Source: Mycobacterium sp.
Lineage (GTDB): Bacteria > Actinomycetota > Actinomycetes > Mycobacteriales > Mycobacteriaceae
NCBI RefSeq assembly: GCF_025965855.1
Contig: NZ_JAOPWB010000288.1
Location: forward strand, 1 to 55,847
DNA: 55,847 nt
Direction: 5' to 3'
The position numbers and the translations under genes were made by a program. The notes beneath the pieces are model-generated. The model had not been told where the DNA came from, did no database searches, and was given only the letters and a program-made list of their open reading frames with translations. Shown piece by piece: positions 8,392 to 15,824 of this stretch (position 1 is the first letter of the stretch; each line of letters starts with the position of its first letter).

Positions 8392-9147
8392 ATGGCCGCC
8401 ACCCCCGACCTGCCGGACGCGCAACTGACGGGGTATTCGGTCACCCCACCTGCGCTTCCCGGGCCAGTCACTTTCGAACAGCGCTGGGACGAGCTGACCT
8501 TCATCCATTGGCCGGTGCGGCCCGAGAGCGTCGAGGGCCTGTATCCGCCCGGGACCCGGCCGGACGTGTTCGCAGATGGCATGACCTATGTGGGACTGGT
8601 CCCGTTCGTACTGAGCGGCACCAAAGTCGGCACCGCACTGCCGCTGCCGTATTTCGGCGGCTTCGCGGAGACCAACGTCCGGCTCTATTCGATCGATGAC
8701 GCCGGCCGGCACGGCGTTTTGTTCCGATCGCTGGAAACGGCTCGCCTGGCGATCGTGCCCGTGATCCGGCTCGGCCTCGGCGTGCCCTACGCCTGGTCGA
8801 AGATGCGGGTGACGCGCCGCGGCGACCACATCACGTATGACAGCGTGCGCCGCTGGCCCGGGCGCGGCCTGCGCAGCCGGGTGACGATCGCCATCGGTGA
8901 CGCGGTTGAGCCGACGGCACTGGAGGTCTGGCTTACCGCCCGCTGGGGGGCGCATACGCGCAGGGCCGGCCGGACCTGGTGGGTGCCGAACGAGCACGCG
9001 CCGTGGCCGCTGCGCGCGGCCGAGATCGTCGAGCTGAGCGACGAGCTGGTGGCCGCGAGCGCGGTACGGCCCGCCGGCGAGCGCCTCCGGGCTTTGTTTT
9101 CGCCCGGCGTACGAACCCGCTTCGGTCCCCGCTGCGTCGTCGGATGA
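8392..9147 (+). CDS. DUF2071 (YqjF-like) family protein
   Basis: Protein of 251 residues resembling the DUF2071 family, which is structurally related to acetoacetate decarboxylase. Typical landmarks are the N-terminal FEQRWDELTFIHWPVRPESV, the middle PYFGGFAETNVRLYS, and a late ARWGAHTRR followed by WVPNEHAPWPLRAAEI. Function is not established for the family. ATG 8392 (MAATPDLPD) is chosen because the reading frame upstream overlaps the preceding gene and has poor coding character. Its stop is 9 nt from the 3' end of the convergent SDR. Confidence 0.8.
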   Translation: MAATPDLPDAQLTGYSVTPPALPGPVTFEQRWDELTFIHWPVRPESVEGLYPPGTRPDVFADGMTYVGLVPFVLSGTKVGTALPLPYFGGFAETNVRLYSIDDAGRHGVLFRSLETARLAIVPVIRLGLGVPYAWSKMRVTRRGDHITYDSVRRWPGRGLRSRVTIAIGDAVEPTALEVWLTARWGAHTRRAGRTWWVPNEHAPWPLRAAEIVELSDELVAASAVRPAGERLRALFSPGVRTRFGPRCVVG

Positions 9148-9155
9148 CCGCGCGG

Positions 9156-9923
9156 TCAGGGGCAGGAGTAGCCGCCGTCGATGACGATGTCGGAGCCGGT
9201 CATGTAGGTGGACGCCTCACTCGCCAGGTACAGGTATAGGCCGGTGAGTTCTTCGGGCCGACCCAAGCGGCCCATCGGTATTTTCGGTTCCCACAGCGCG
9301 TGGAGGTCGGCGTAAGGCTCGACGAGCTCGGTGAGGATGTAACCCGGACTGACGCTGTTGACCCTGATCTTGTGCGGCGCGAACTCGACAGCCATGGCCT
9401 TGGTCAGGTGAATGACCGCCGCCTTGGAGGCGCAGTAGTGGCCCACCTGCTGCGGGATGTTGACGATGTGGCCGGACATGGAAGCGGTGTTGATGATGAC
9501 CCCGCCCTGTCCTTGCCGCACCATCGCCCGGGCCGCCGCCTGGGCGGTGAGGAAGACGCCGGTCACATTGGTGTCCTGGATGCGCTGAAATTCTTCCAGC
9601 GGCATCTCCAGCATCGGGGTGAGGGTGATGATCCCGGCGTTGCAGACCGCAATGTCGATGCCGCCCAACTCCGCGGTCACCCGGTCCAGCATGCCGTCGA
9701 CCTGGTCGGGTCGGGTCACGTCGCAGCAGACGGGCACCACCCTGCCGCCCGCCGCGGTGAGCTCTTCGGCGACCTCCGTCAAAACTTCGGAATGCCTTGC
9801 CGCGATTGCCACTTCGGCACCGGCTTGAACGTAGGCCAGCGCCACCTTCTTGCCGATGCCGCTGGACGCCCCGGTCACCAGAGCCCTCTTGCCGTGCAAT
9901 TGAAACAGGTCCAGCACACTCAT
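9156..9923 (-). CDS. SDR family oxidoreductase
   Basis: Short-chain dehydrogenase of 255 residues with a textbook layout: TGASSGIG at about 17-24, NAGI in the middle, YCASK near residue 161, and a C-terminal end in IDGGYSCP typical of the glucose/gluconate dehydrogenase-like clan. The ATG at 9923 is preceded by GGGGAT at good distance; the frame extends 14 codons upstream without a better start. It is transcribed away from the SnoaL-like gene at 9983, leaving a 59-nt divergent promoter gap. The substrate is unknown. Confidence 0.88.
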   Translation of the reverse strand: MSVLDLFQLHGKRALVTGASSGIGKKVALAYVQAGAEVAIAARHSEVLTEVAEELTAAGGRVVPVCCDVTRPDQVDGMLDRVTAELGGIDIAVCNAGIITLTPMLEMPLEEFQRIQDTNVTGVFLTAQAAARAMVRQGQGGVIINTASMSGHIVNIPQQVGHYCASKAAVIHLTKAMAVEFAPHKIRVNSVSPGYILTELVEPYADLHALWEPKIPMGRLGRPEELTGLYLYLASEASTYMTGSDIVIDGGYSCP

Positions 9924-9982
9924 TGGATATCCCCATTCAGAAGCGTCGCCTTCGACTTCAACCACGTTCTAGTCTGTCCGCT

Positions 9983-10459
9983 ATGGGCAAATTCACCAGG
10001 GCCGAAATCGGGCGAGCAGTCGAAAACTACACGACCGTCGTCGAGGGGTGCAGCTCCTCGGGCGACTGGCGACCTTTCGCGGATCTCTTTACCCAGGACG
10101 TCGTCTACACCGAGCATCACTATGGCGTCTTTCACGGCCGGGAGGCGGTGCGGGACTGGATCGTCGCGGTGATGACCCCGTTCCCGCACATGCGTTTTCC
10201 CAATGACTGGATTGCCTACGACGACGACAACGACGCCGTCGTCGTGATGATCAAGAATCTGCTCGACCACCCGACCGACCCGAACGGCGAGCCGTTCTGG
10301 TTCCCGAACTGGACTCGGCTCGTCTACGCCGGTGACGGCCTGTTCTCCAGCGAGGAAGACATCTACAATCCCAACCGCGACGCGCCCCGGACTATCGCCG
10401 CCTGGATGCAGGCCGGCGGCCAGCTCGCCTCGACCGAGATCCTGCAGCCCAACGCTTAG
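9983..10459 (+). CDS. SnoaL-like/nuclear transport factor 2 family protein
   Basis: Protein of 158 residues with an NTF2-like cone fold: an N-terminal helix (IGRAVENYTTVVEGC), then DWRPFADLFTQDVVYTEHHYG, then FHGREAVRDWIVAVM. It matches the polyketide cyclase/ketosteroid isomerase-like group. Whether it is an enzyme or a binding protein cannot be told. The ATG at 9983 is chosen because the open frame upstream overlaps the divergent SDR. Its stop lies 7 nt from the end of the convergent YjbR-like gene. Pairing with a divergent SDR suggests a shared small-molecule pathway (inference). Confidence 0.8.
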   Translation: MGKFTRAEIGRAVENYTTVVEGCSSSGDWRPFADLFTQDVVYTEHHYGVFHGREAVRDWIVAVMTPFPHMRFPNDWIAYDDDNDAVVVMIKNLLDHPTDPNGEPFWFPNWTRLVYAGDGLFSSEEDIYNPNRDAPRTIAAWMQAGGQLASTEILQPNA

Positions 10460-10466
10460 CGCGGAG

Positions 10467-10805
10467 CTAATCGCCCGAATCCCCTTGGGCCGCGACGAAC
10501 GCCAGGGCCTCGCGGAGAAGCGAGGACCAGGTTTGGGAGCGGCCAGAGTCGATGGAGGCCCATTCCCGAAAGAGCCGGCCCGAGGGCGCGAATGGCTCGG
10601 CCTCACCGGATTCGATGAGTTCGTTCACCCTGGCTGTGGGCAGCTTGACGATGAGGGCGGCGCTCCGCCGGTCGAACGAGGCAAAGAAGCGGCCGCTGGC
10701 ACGCAGGCAGGGAAGGCCCATCATTGTCGAGCGGGTGACCGTGGCGGCGGTCAACAGCGGTTCGGCGAACGCCCAGAAGCTAGTTTCGGTGAACTTGTCG
10801 CTCAC
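10467..10805 (-). CDS. MmcQ/YjbR-like (possibly TfoX N-terminal-like) small protein
   Basis: Protein of 112 residues with the alpha/beta pattern of YjbR/MmcQ proteins: STMMGLPCLRASGRFFASFD, then a strand LIVKLP, and a C-terminal helix rich in Trp and Leu. The GTG at 10805 overlaps the TGA of the SRPBCC gene by 4 nt (GTGA), which fixes the start and implies translational coupling. It is the last gene of the four-gene ArsR cassette. These proteins are often called DNA-binding, but their function is not firmly known. TfoX N-terminal-like is an alternative reading. Confidence 0.65.
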   Translation of the reverse strand: MSDKFTETSFWAFAEPLLTAATVTRSTMMGLPCLRASGRFFASFDRRSAALIVKLPTARVNELIESGEAEPFAPSGRLFREWASIDSGRSQTWSSLLREALAFVAAQGDSGD

Positions 10806-11269
10806 CGATGGAGCTCCTCGCGACTTGGCACCCGGCGGTCGGCCCATGGATCGGCGCCGGCGTCGTCACCCTCGGCGGTGCGGCGAAGCCGGTCGAGGTA
10901 GTGAGCCCAACCGCCGTCGTGAGCGTCCGCGGCGCCATCTTCGAGACCACGATGCACCAGTTTGACAACCGTGGTGCCATCCGGTTGCGCAATGAGATCG
11001 ATCTCGACGGTGGTTGAGCCGGGCGGGATCCCGACGTCGGCCCGCTCCCAGCCGTAGGTGAACACGATCCGTCGCGGCGGCTCGACCTCGACGTAGCGGC
11101 CGGACACGGTGTCGCCGTTGGGATGTGTCCAGCGGACGACGCCGCCCGGCGTGGCGTCGAGGATTGCGTCCTCGGCCATCCATCGCCCGAATTGCAGCGG
11201 GTCGGTGAACAATTCGAAGACACGCTCGGCGGGGGCGCGCACCACGAGCTGCTGGATCACCAACTTCAT
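10802..11269 (-). CDS. SRPBCC (AHSA1-like) domain protein
   Basis: Protein of 155 residues with a START/Bet v1-like ligand-binding fold. It begins MKLVIQQLVVRAPAERVFEL, then has DPLQFGRWMA, a central GRYVEVEPPRRIVFTYGW, and a late TTVVKLVHRGL and GWAHYLDRL, all typical of the AHSA1 branch. ATG 11269 overlaps the ArsR stop (ATGA). ArsR plus SRPBCC is a recurring bacterial pair in which the START-fold protein is thought to bind a hydrophobic ligand; the ligand here is unknown. Confidence 0.88.
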   Translation of the reverse strand: MKLVIQQLVVRAPAERVFELFTDPLQFGRWMAEDAILDATPGGVVRWTHPNGDTVSGRYVEVEPPRRIVFTYGWERADVGIPPGSTTVEIDLIAQPDGTTVVKLVHRGLEDGAADAHDGGWAHYLDRLRRTAEGDDAGADPWADRRVPSREELHR

Positions 11270-11580
11270 AGCGAGTCGCTCTCCGCGGCCGCGCGCAGCC
11301 GTTGCAGCGGCGCGGCCCAGAAGTCGTCCAGCAGCGCCGCCACCTCCGCGACCCGGGCCAGGTCGGCGCGATACAGCCGCCGGGTCGCATCGACACGCAC
11401 GCCGATCAATCCCGCGTCGCGCAGGACCTTGAGGTGCTGGCTCGCAGCCGATTTCGACAGACCCGCCGCCTCGGCGAGCGCGGATGCGGGTCGCTCTTGG
11501 TCCCATACCAAACGCAGCATGGTCCGACGGCCGGGGTGGGCCAGCGCCCTGATCGCGGCCTCAACGGCCGGCTCGGTCAC
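11266..11580 (-). CDS. ArsR-family winged-helix transcriptional regulator
   Basis: Repressor of 104 residues. The winged helix is clear: HPGRRTMLRLVWDQERPASA, then LAEAAGLSKSAASQHLKVLR as helix-turn-helix, then the wing VDATRRLYRADL. No Cys pair of the ArsR/SmtB metal site is present, so it probably senses a non-metal signal. GTG 11580 overlaps the stop of the upstream TIGR03086 gene by 4 nt. It sits second in a four-gene overlapping operon, and an inverted repeat TTTAG-N6-CTAAA in the operon promoter is the likely autoregulatory site. Confidence 0.9.
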   Translation of the reverse strand: MTEPAVEAAIRALAHPGRRTMLRLVWDQERPASALAEAAGLSKSAASQHLKVLRDAGLIGVRVDATRRLYRADLARVAEVAALLDDFWAAPLQRLRAAAESDSL

Positions 11581-12134
11581 GGTGTGCGGCCCATGGCCGC
11601 CAGCAGCCGATCCTGCGCCGGCGCGCCCTCACCGAGCACGACCTCCGGACCGACTATCCCGGCTTCCCGTCCGCGTCTTGGCATTTCGGGTAGGAACATC
11701 GCGGTGCAGGCCTCCACCAGGGTCGTGTCGAGGCGTTCACCCTGAGCCGTCGCGCGGGCCAGGTCCCAGGTGTGGATCAGCACGTCCATGAACGTGCCGG
11801 CGACGGCGTCCGCCACCGACCACTCGAAGCCGAGCGGTGAGACACACACGCGCTCCATCGCGCCGGGCAATTCCAGGGCGGTCAGGACGCGGTCCACACA
11901 CGTTCGGTATTTGGTGCCGGGCGCACCCGGCCCGGCTGCCTCCACACCCGTTGCCGCTGCGAGCAGGTAGTCGGCGCCGCCGACCAGATGATCGATCAGG
12001 TGCTGCACCGTCCACTCTGAGCAGGGCGTCGGCAAGCCGAGTTGGTCGTGTCCGACCGCCTCCACGACTGCCACGGCTCGATCTGTCGCGGCGCGGTACA
12101 GCAGCAGGGGAGCGGGCAGACCGGTGTTAAGCAT
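11577..12134 (-). CDS. TIGR03086 family protein (mycothiol-type DinB-like fold)
   Basis: Protein of 185 residues, first gene of the ArsR cassette. It has LPTPCSEWTVQHLIDHLVGG near the N terminus and VLIHTWDLARAT in the C-terminal third, the conserved His/Trp/Asp signatures of the mycothiol-dependent maleylpyruvate isomerase-like clan. The ATG at 12134 comes 6 nt after a good -10 (TAAATT), so the mRNA is predicted to be leaderless; the AGGAG abutting the ATG is too close to act as a normal ribosome binding site. It differs in sequence from the TIGR03086 protein at 5120-5704. Confidence 0.82.
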   Translation of the reverse strand: MLNTGLPAPLLLYRAATDRAVAVVEAVGHDQLGLPTPCSEWTVQHLIDHLVGGADYLLAAATGVEAAGPGAPGTKYRTCVDRVLTALELPGAMERVCVSPLGFEWSVADAVAGTFMDVLIHTWDLARATAQGERLDTTLVEACTAMFLPEMPRRGREAGIVGPEVVLGEGAPAQDRLLAAMGRTP

Positions 12135-12170
12135 CTCCTAAATTTAGGGGTCGCTAAACAATCCTGTCAA
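12135..12170 (-). promoter_or_regulatory. Promoter and operator of the ArsR cassette (predicted leaderless)
   Basis: On the minus strand, TTGACA (12170-12165) is followed after 18 nt by TAAATT (12146-12141), then 6 nt, then the ATG at 12134. An inverted repeat TTTAG-N6-CTAAA (12143-12158 in plus coordinates) covers the spacer and -10. A 12-bp palindrome cctaaatttagg (12137-12148) overlaps the -10. A repressor bound here would block RNA polymerase, and ArsR two genes downstream is the obvious candidate. Confidence 0.7.
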
Positions 12171-12221
12171 GTCGTGTGGTCCCGTCGCGTCCGGTGCCGC
12201 GACATCACCGACCCCGCAAGT

Positions 12222-12235
12222 TAGCGCATGCGCTA
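12222..12235. promoter_or_regulatory. 14-bp perfect palindrome
   Basis: tagcgcatgcgcta is self-complementary over its full 14 bp. It lies in the 119-nt gap between the DJ-1 gene stop and the ArsR-cassette start. It could be a distal operator for the cassette or a structure at the end of the DJ-1 transcript; no T-run follows it on either strand. Confidence 0.35.
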
Positions 12236-12253
12236 TCGGTTTTCGGAGTCGCA

Positions 12254-13018
12254 TCATGCCTTGCTGGACGGGACCGAAGTGGCGGGTGCGGCCCGCCTGC
12301 GTCGGCGCGACCGGACCCCCGCCAGCGCCTGCTCCCACGCGAGCATCGTGGTGGCCTTCAGGTTGGCCGGCTTGGCGCTGTCCTTCGACAACAGCGCGGT
12401 GGCAGCGGCTTTCGTGGTCGCGGACGCTTTTGACATGTGGCCGGAATCGAACGGTGGCTGCGGGTCGTACTCGATCGCGAGCTGGATCGCCTTCGCGCGG
12501 CCTTCGCCGCCGATCTGGCCCGCCAGCCAGAGCGCGAGGTCGAGTCCCGCGGACACGCCCGCACTGGTAACGATGTTGTCCTCGTGCACGATCCGCTCGT
12601 CGGCGACGGGGGTGGCGCCGAATCCCTTCAACAGCGGGATGGCCAGCCAGTGCGACGTCGCGCGCCGCCCCTTGAGCAGGCCGGCTGCCGCCAGGATCAC
12701 CGACCCCGAACACACCGACGTCGTCCAGCTCGCGGTCCGGTGGGCCCGACGCAGCCACTCGAGCAGCGCCTCGTCGCGTGCGTGCACCGGGGTCGACGGG
12801 CCTCCGGGCACCAGAATCACGTCGGGGGAAGGGGTTTCGGCCAACGAATGGGTGGCGCCGATGACCAGTACTCCGGAGTCGGCGGTGATCGGTCCGGATT
12901 CGTGCCACACGAATCTCACCTCGGCGTCCGGCAGGTTTCGCAGCACCTCATAGGGGCCGATCAGGTCCAGCGCGGTGAATCCGGGGTAGGCCACGATTGC
13001 GATCTGGGTCTGGGACAT
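12254..13018 (-). CDS. DJ-1/PfpI family protein (isonitrile hydratase-like)
   Basis: Glutamine-amidotransferase-like protein of 254 residues. It starts with IVAYPGFTALDLIGPYEVL, has the nucleophile-elbow Cys at about residue 103 (TSVCSG), and carries ATSHWL downstream of it, a pattern seen in isonitrile hydratase-like and GlxA-type proteins. The C-terminal 50 residues are basic and Ser/Ala-rich and look unstructured. ATG 13018 has AAGGAA upstream. It begins 19 nt after the GlxA-like regulator stop and is clearly paralogous to that protein's N-terminal domain, so enzyme and regulator probably handle related ligands. Confidence 0.85.
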   Translation of the reverse strand: MSQTQIAIVAYPGFTALDLIGPYEVLRNLPDAEVRFVWHESGPITADSGVLVIGATHSLAETPSPDVILVPGGPSTPVHARDEALLEWLRRAHRTASWTTSVCSGSVILAAAGLLKGRRATSHWLAIPLLKGFGATPVADERIVHEDNIVTSAGVSAGLDLALWLAGQIGGEGRAKAIQLAIEYDPQPPFDSGHMSKASATTKAAATALLSKDSAKPANLKATTMLAWEQALAGVRSRRRRRAAPATSVPSSKA

Positions 13019-13037
13019 CGGGGGGTTCCTTTTCTGA

Positions 13038-13988
13038 TCAGGCGAAAGCCTTGCGGTATTGGTCCGGGGAGATACCGACGCGACGAATGAAGTTGCGTCG
13101 CATGGTTTCCGCGGTGCCGAAGCCGCACCGGGTGGCGATGGCGACGACGGTGTCGTCGGTCTCCTCCAACTGCCGGCGCGCGGCTTCGGTGCGGATGCGC
13201 TCGACGTAGTGGCCGGGCGCCTCACCGACCTCGTCGGTGAACACCCGCGTGAAATGGCGCGGGCTCATCGCCGCGCGGCGGGCCAGGTCGCCGACGCTGT
13301 GCTGCGCGCCAGGTTCGGCCTCGATAGCCTCCTGCACCTGGCGGACCGAGGTGCGTTTGGCGCGCGGCAGCCACACCGGCGCCGCGAATTGTGTCTGCCC
13401 GCCTGGGCGCCGCAAATACAGGACGAGCCAGCGCGCGACCGTCTGCGCGACCTCCGTGCCGTGGTCGTCCTCGACCAGGGCGAGCGCGAGGTCGATTCCC
13501 GCGGTGACGCCCGCGGCCGTCCAGACCGTGTCCGAGCTGCGGACATAGATCGGGTCGGGATCGACGTCGACGGCGGGGAACTCGCGGGCCAAACGCCCGG
13601 CGAACGCCCAGTGCGTGGTCACCCGCCGGCCGTCCAGCAGCCCCGCTTCGGCGGCCAGGAACGCGCCCGTGCAGACGGTGACGACGCGGCGGGCATTTCC
13701 GGTGACCCTCTTGATCCAGCCCACCAACTCGGGATCGGATCGTGCCGCGTCGACACCGCCGCCGCCGGGCAGCACGACGGTGTCGATGGGTTCGCTCGGG
13801 TCGGGCAGCGGCGTCGCGAGGAAGGCCAGCCCGGTGGCGGTGGTCACCGGCTGGCCGTCCACCGACGACATGACGACGTCGTACCCGCCGCCGGTCAGCA
13901 GCGATGCACCGCTGAACACGTCGTGGGGTCCCACCACATCGAGCGCCTGAACGCCCGGAAAGCCGACGATCACCACACTGCGAGCCAT
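13038..13988 (-). CDS. GlxA-type transcriptional regulator (DJ-1/PfpI domain plus AraC HTH)
   Basis: Regulator of 316 residues. The N-terminal DJ-1/PfpI-like domain begins MARSVVIVGFPGVQALDVVG and has a Cys at residue 106 (VTVCTG). The C-terminal AraC module covers about 215-316, with QHSVGDLARRAAMSPRHFTR and a second helix-turn-helix near VVAIATRCGFGTAETMRRNF. It probably controls the downstream DJ-1 gene (inference). The ATG at 13988 is chosen because the frame continues upstream only as antisense of tpx, which starts divergently 109 nt away. Confidence 0.9.
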   Translation of the reverse strand: MARSVVIVGFPGVQALDVVGPHDVFSGASLLTGGGYDVVMSSVDGQPVTTATGLAFLATPLPDPSEPIDTVVLPGGGGVDAARSDPELVGWIKRVTGNARRVVTVCTGAFLAAEAGLLDGRRVTTHWAFAGRLAREFPAVDVDPDPIYVRSSDTVWTAAGVTAGIDLALALVEDDHGTEVAQTVARWLVLYLRRPGGQTQFAAPVWLPRAKRTSVRQVQEAIEAEPGAQHSVGDLARRAAMSPRHFTRVFTDEVGEAPGHYVERIRTEAARRQLEETDDTVVAIATRCGFGTAETMRRNFIRRVGISPDQYRKAFA

Positions 13989-14097
13989 GGATTCAGTCTT
14001 GGCCAGCGGGCCGGTGGCGTCTACGTCGGGTACCCCACGAATTAGGACATGTGGACCTGACCCAAGGCGGCCCCGCCGGCCTTGGCAGACTGTGGCC

Positions 14098-14592
14098 ATG
14101 GCACAGATAACCTTGCGTGGAAACCCGATCAACACCGTGGGCGAGCTTCCTGCCGTCGGATCTCCGGCCCCGGCCTTCAATTTGACCGGCACGGACTTGG
14201 GCGCGGTCAGCGCCGACCAGTACAGCGGTAAGCCCGTGGTGCTGAACATCTTTCCGTCCATCGACACACCGGTGTGCGCGACCAGCGTCAGGACCTTCAA
14301 CCAGCGTGCCGCCGCGACCGGTGCGTCCGTGTTGTGCGTGTCGAACGATCTGCCGTTCGCGCAGGCGCGGTTCTGCGGCGCGGAGGGGATCGAGAATGTC
14401 AAGACGGGCTCGGCGTTCCGGGACAGCTTCGGCAAGGACTACGGCGTCAGCATCGTCGACGGCCCCATGGCCGGGCTGCTCGCCCGGGCGGTCGTCGTGA
14501 TCGGCGCCGACGGCAACGTCGCCTACACGGAGTTGGTGCCGGAGATCGCGCAGGAGCCGGACTACGACGCGGCACTGGCGGCGGTGGGCTGA
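14098..14592 (+). CDS. tpx: Thiol peroxidase Tpx
   Basis: Atypical 2-Cys peroxiredoxin of 164 residues that reduces hydroperoxides in the cytosol using thioredoxin. The peroxidatic Cys is residue 60 in IDTPVCATSV, the resolving Cys is residue 93 in ARFCGAEG, and the extra Cys80 (VLCVSNDLPF) matches the mycobacterial enzyme. Length and start (MAQITLRGNPINTVGELP) fit the family exactly. It is divergent from the GlxA-like regulator, so the 109-nt gap carries both promoters. No obvious operon partner follows. Confidence 0.96.
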   Translation: MAQITLRGNPINTVGELPAVGSPAPAFNLTGTDLGAVSADQYSGKPVVLNIFPSIDTPVCATSVRTFNQRAAATGASVLCVSNDLPFAQARFCGAEGIENVKTGSAFRDSFGKDYGVSIVDGPMAGLLARAVVVIGADGNVAYTELVPEIAQEPDYDAALAAVG

Positions 14593-14717
14593 CACCGTCC
14601 GTTTGCGGCGCAACACGGCCCACCGCTCTGAGCTGCTGTATCGCCGGTATCGCCGCCATTGTGTGTTAGCCTGGCGATCCGATCACGATCGTCAATCGCC
14701 GGAATGGCGGCTGAGCA

Positions 14718-15023
14718 ATGACCAACATTGTCGAGCGGGCGGCGGCGGGCACGCTCGCAACTGCGCTCCTCCTGACCGCGTGTTCCGCGAAGGCGACGGT
14801 CAAACCCGACGGCGCGGCCCAATCCGTCGTCGGTGTCGTCTCGAGCCAGACAGGCTTTCATCCGACCGACGTGAGCTGCCCGTCGGGCGTGGAAGCCAAG
14901 GCCGGCCAGGAGTAGGACTGCCACTTCACCGGCCCGGAGGGCAAGCCGTACACCGCGCACATGCGCATCACCAAGGTTGACGGTGAGCGGGTCGACTTCG
15001 ACGTCAGAAGCCGTCCGTCGTAA
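14718..15023 (+). pseudogene. DUF4333-type lipoprotein gene broken by an in-frame TAG
   Basis: Small exported lipoprotein. The signal peptide ends in a lipobox-like LLLTAC, followed by the DUF4333 pattern with CPSGVEAKAGQE. There the frame meets TAG at 14913-14915, but continues without any shift as DCHFTGPEGKPYTAHMRITK to a TAA at 15021-15023. The second conserved Cys (in DCHF) is therefore lost unless the stop is suppressed. The expected residue is aromatic; TAC to TAG would be one base change. Function of the family is unknown. A sequencing error is the main alternative. Confidence 0.82.
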
Positions 15024-15204
15024 CCGGCCCCGGCTGATCGCCCGTGGCGGCCAGCGCCCGGCGCCGCCCCTCCTTCGCCGAAAGATGTTGAGGTTTCGAT
15101 CTTTCGACGGCCGGGGTGCGGATCACGCGCATCGTCCGTTTCCCGTCGGGGGAGCAGCACCGCCTGCTTGAGGTTGACGTGCACCGCTGACTCCGCCGAG
15201 GCCT

Positions 15205-15600
15205 TCAGCCGCGCGGGTCGATCAGGTCACGGAAGCTTGCCGCGGGGTAGACCGTGGCGCCCAGGGCTGCGACCCGACTGGCCAGCCCCTTGTCCGATGT
15301 CACGACCCGAATCTCCTGCGGCCGGGCGTCCGCTTCCACCAGCCGGACGATCTGGTCGTCGGCCGAATTGGCGGCCGCCTTCGGGGCATACGCGATCTCG
15401 ATCACCGATGAGGTGATCGCGGTTGCCGGCGGTCGCTCAAACACCACGGTCACGTCTTCGCCTTGCACTGATGCCCATCGGTCGAGCTTTTCCACCAGCG
15501 CGACCATGGCCCGGCCGCGGTCCTTCCACCAACCGTCGGGGCGACTCCCGATCACGTTCATGCCGTCGACGATCCAGCGCACAAAGACACGGTAGGGCAT
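15205..15600 (-). CDS. NYN (YacP-like) domain protein, putative RNase
   Basis: PIN-like nuclease-fold protein of 131 residues. The first acidic motif is WIVDGMNVIGSRPDGWWKDR, followed by strand VTVVFER, SADDQIVRLVEA and VVTSDKGLASRVAALGATV, giving the set of conserved Asp residues expected at the metal site. Such proteins are related to YacP/Rae1 ribonucleases, so RNA cleavage is a reasonable inference. ATG 15600 is used; GTG 15582 directly before RWIVDG is an alternative start. It stands alone between the broken DUF4333 gene and a divergent acyl-CoA dehydrogenase-like gene. Confidence 0.85.
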   Translation of the reverse strand: MPYRVFVRWIVDGMNVIGSRPDGWWKDRGRAMVALVEKLDRWASVQGEDVTVVFERPPATAITSSVIEIAYAPKAAANSADDQIVRLVEADARPQEIRVVTSDKGLASRVAALGATVYPAASFRDLIDPRG

Positions 15601-15824
15601 ACCAGTTCCGGCTTATGAAAGGGCTTGCGTGGCGGCCGTTTCGTAAACACCAAAACGAGACTGAACACGCCGCGCCACAACAAGAGCGCGGCGATCGGCA
15701 TCGGGCGTGGTGGTCGCCGAGGCCTTGCCACCGTATTGTTTGTCGAGCAATGCGCGGCGTCTACGGTATGGCAGCGCGAAAAAGGCTGATGCCGTCGCAC
15801 CGTAATCGATGATGGGAAACGACA

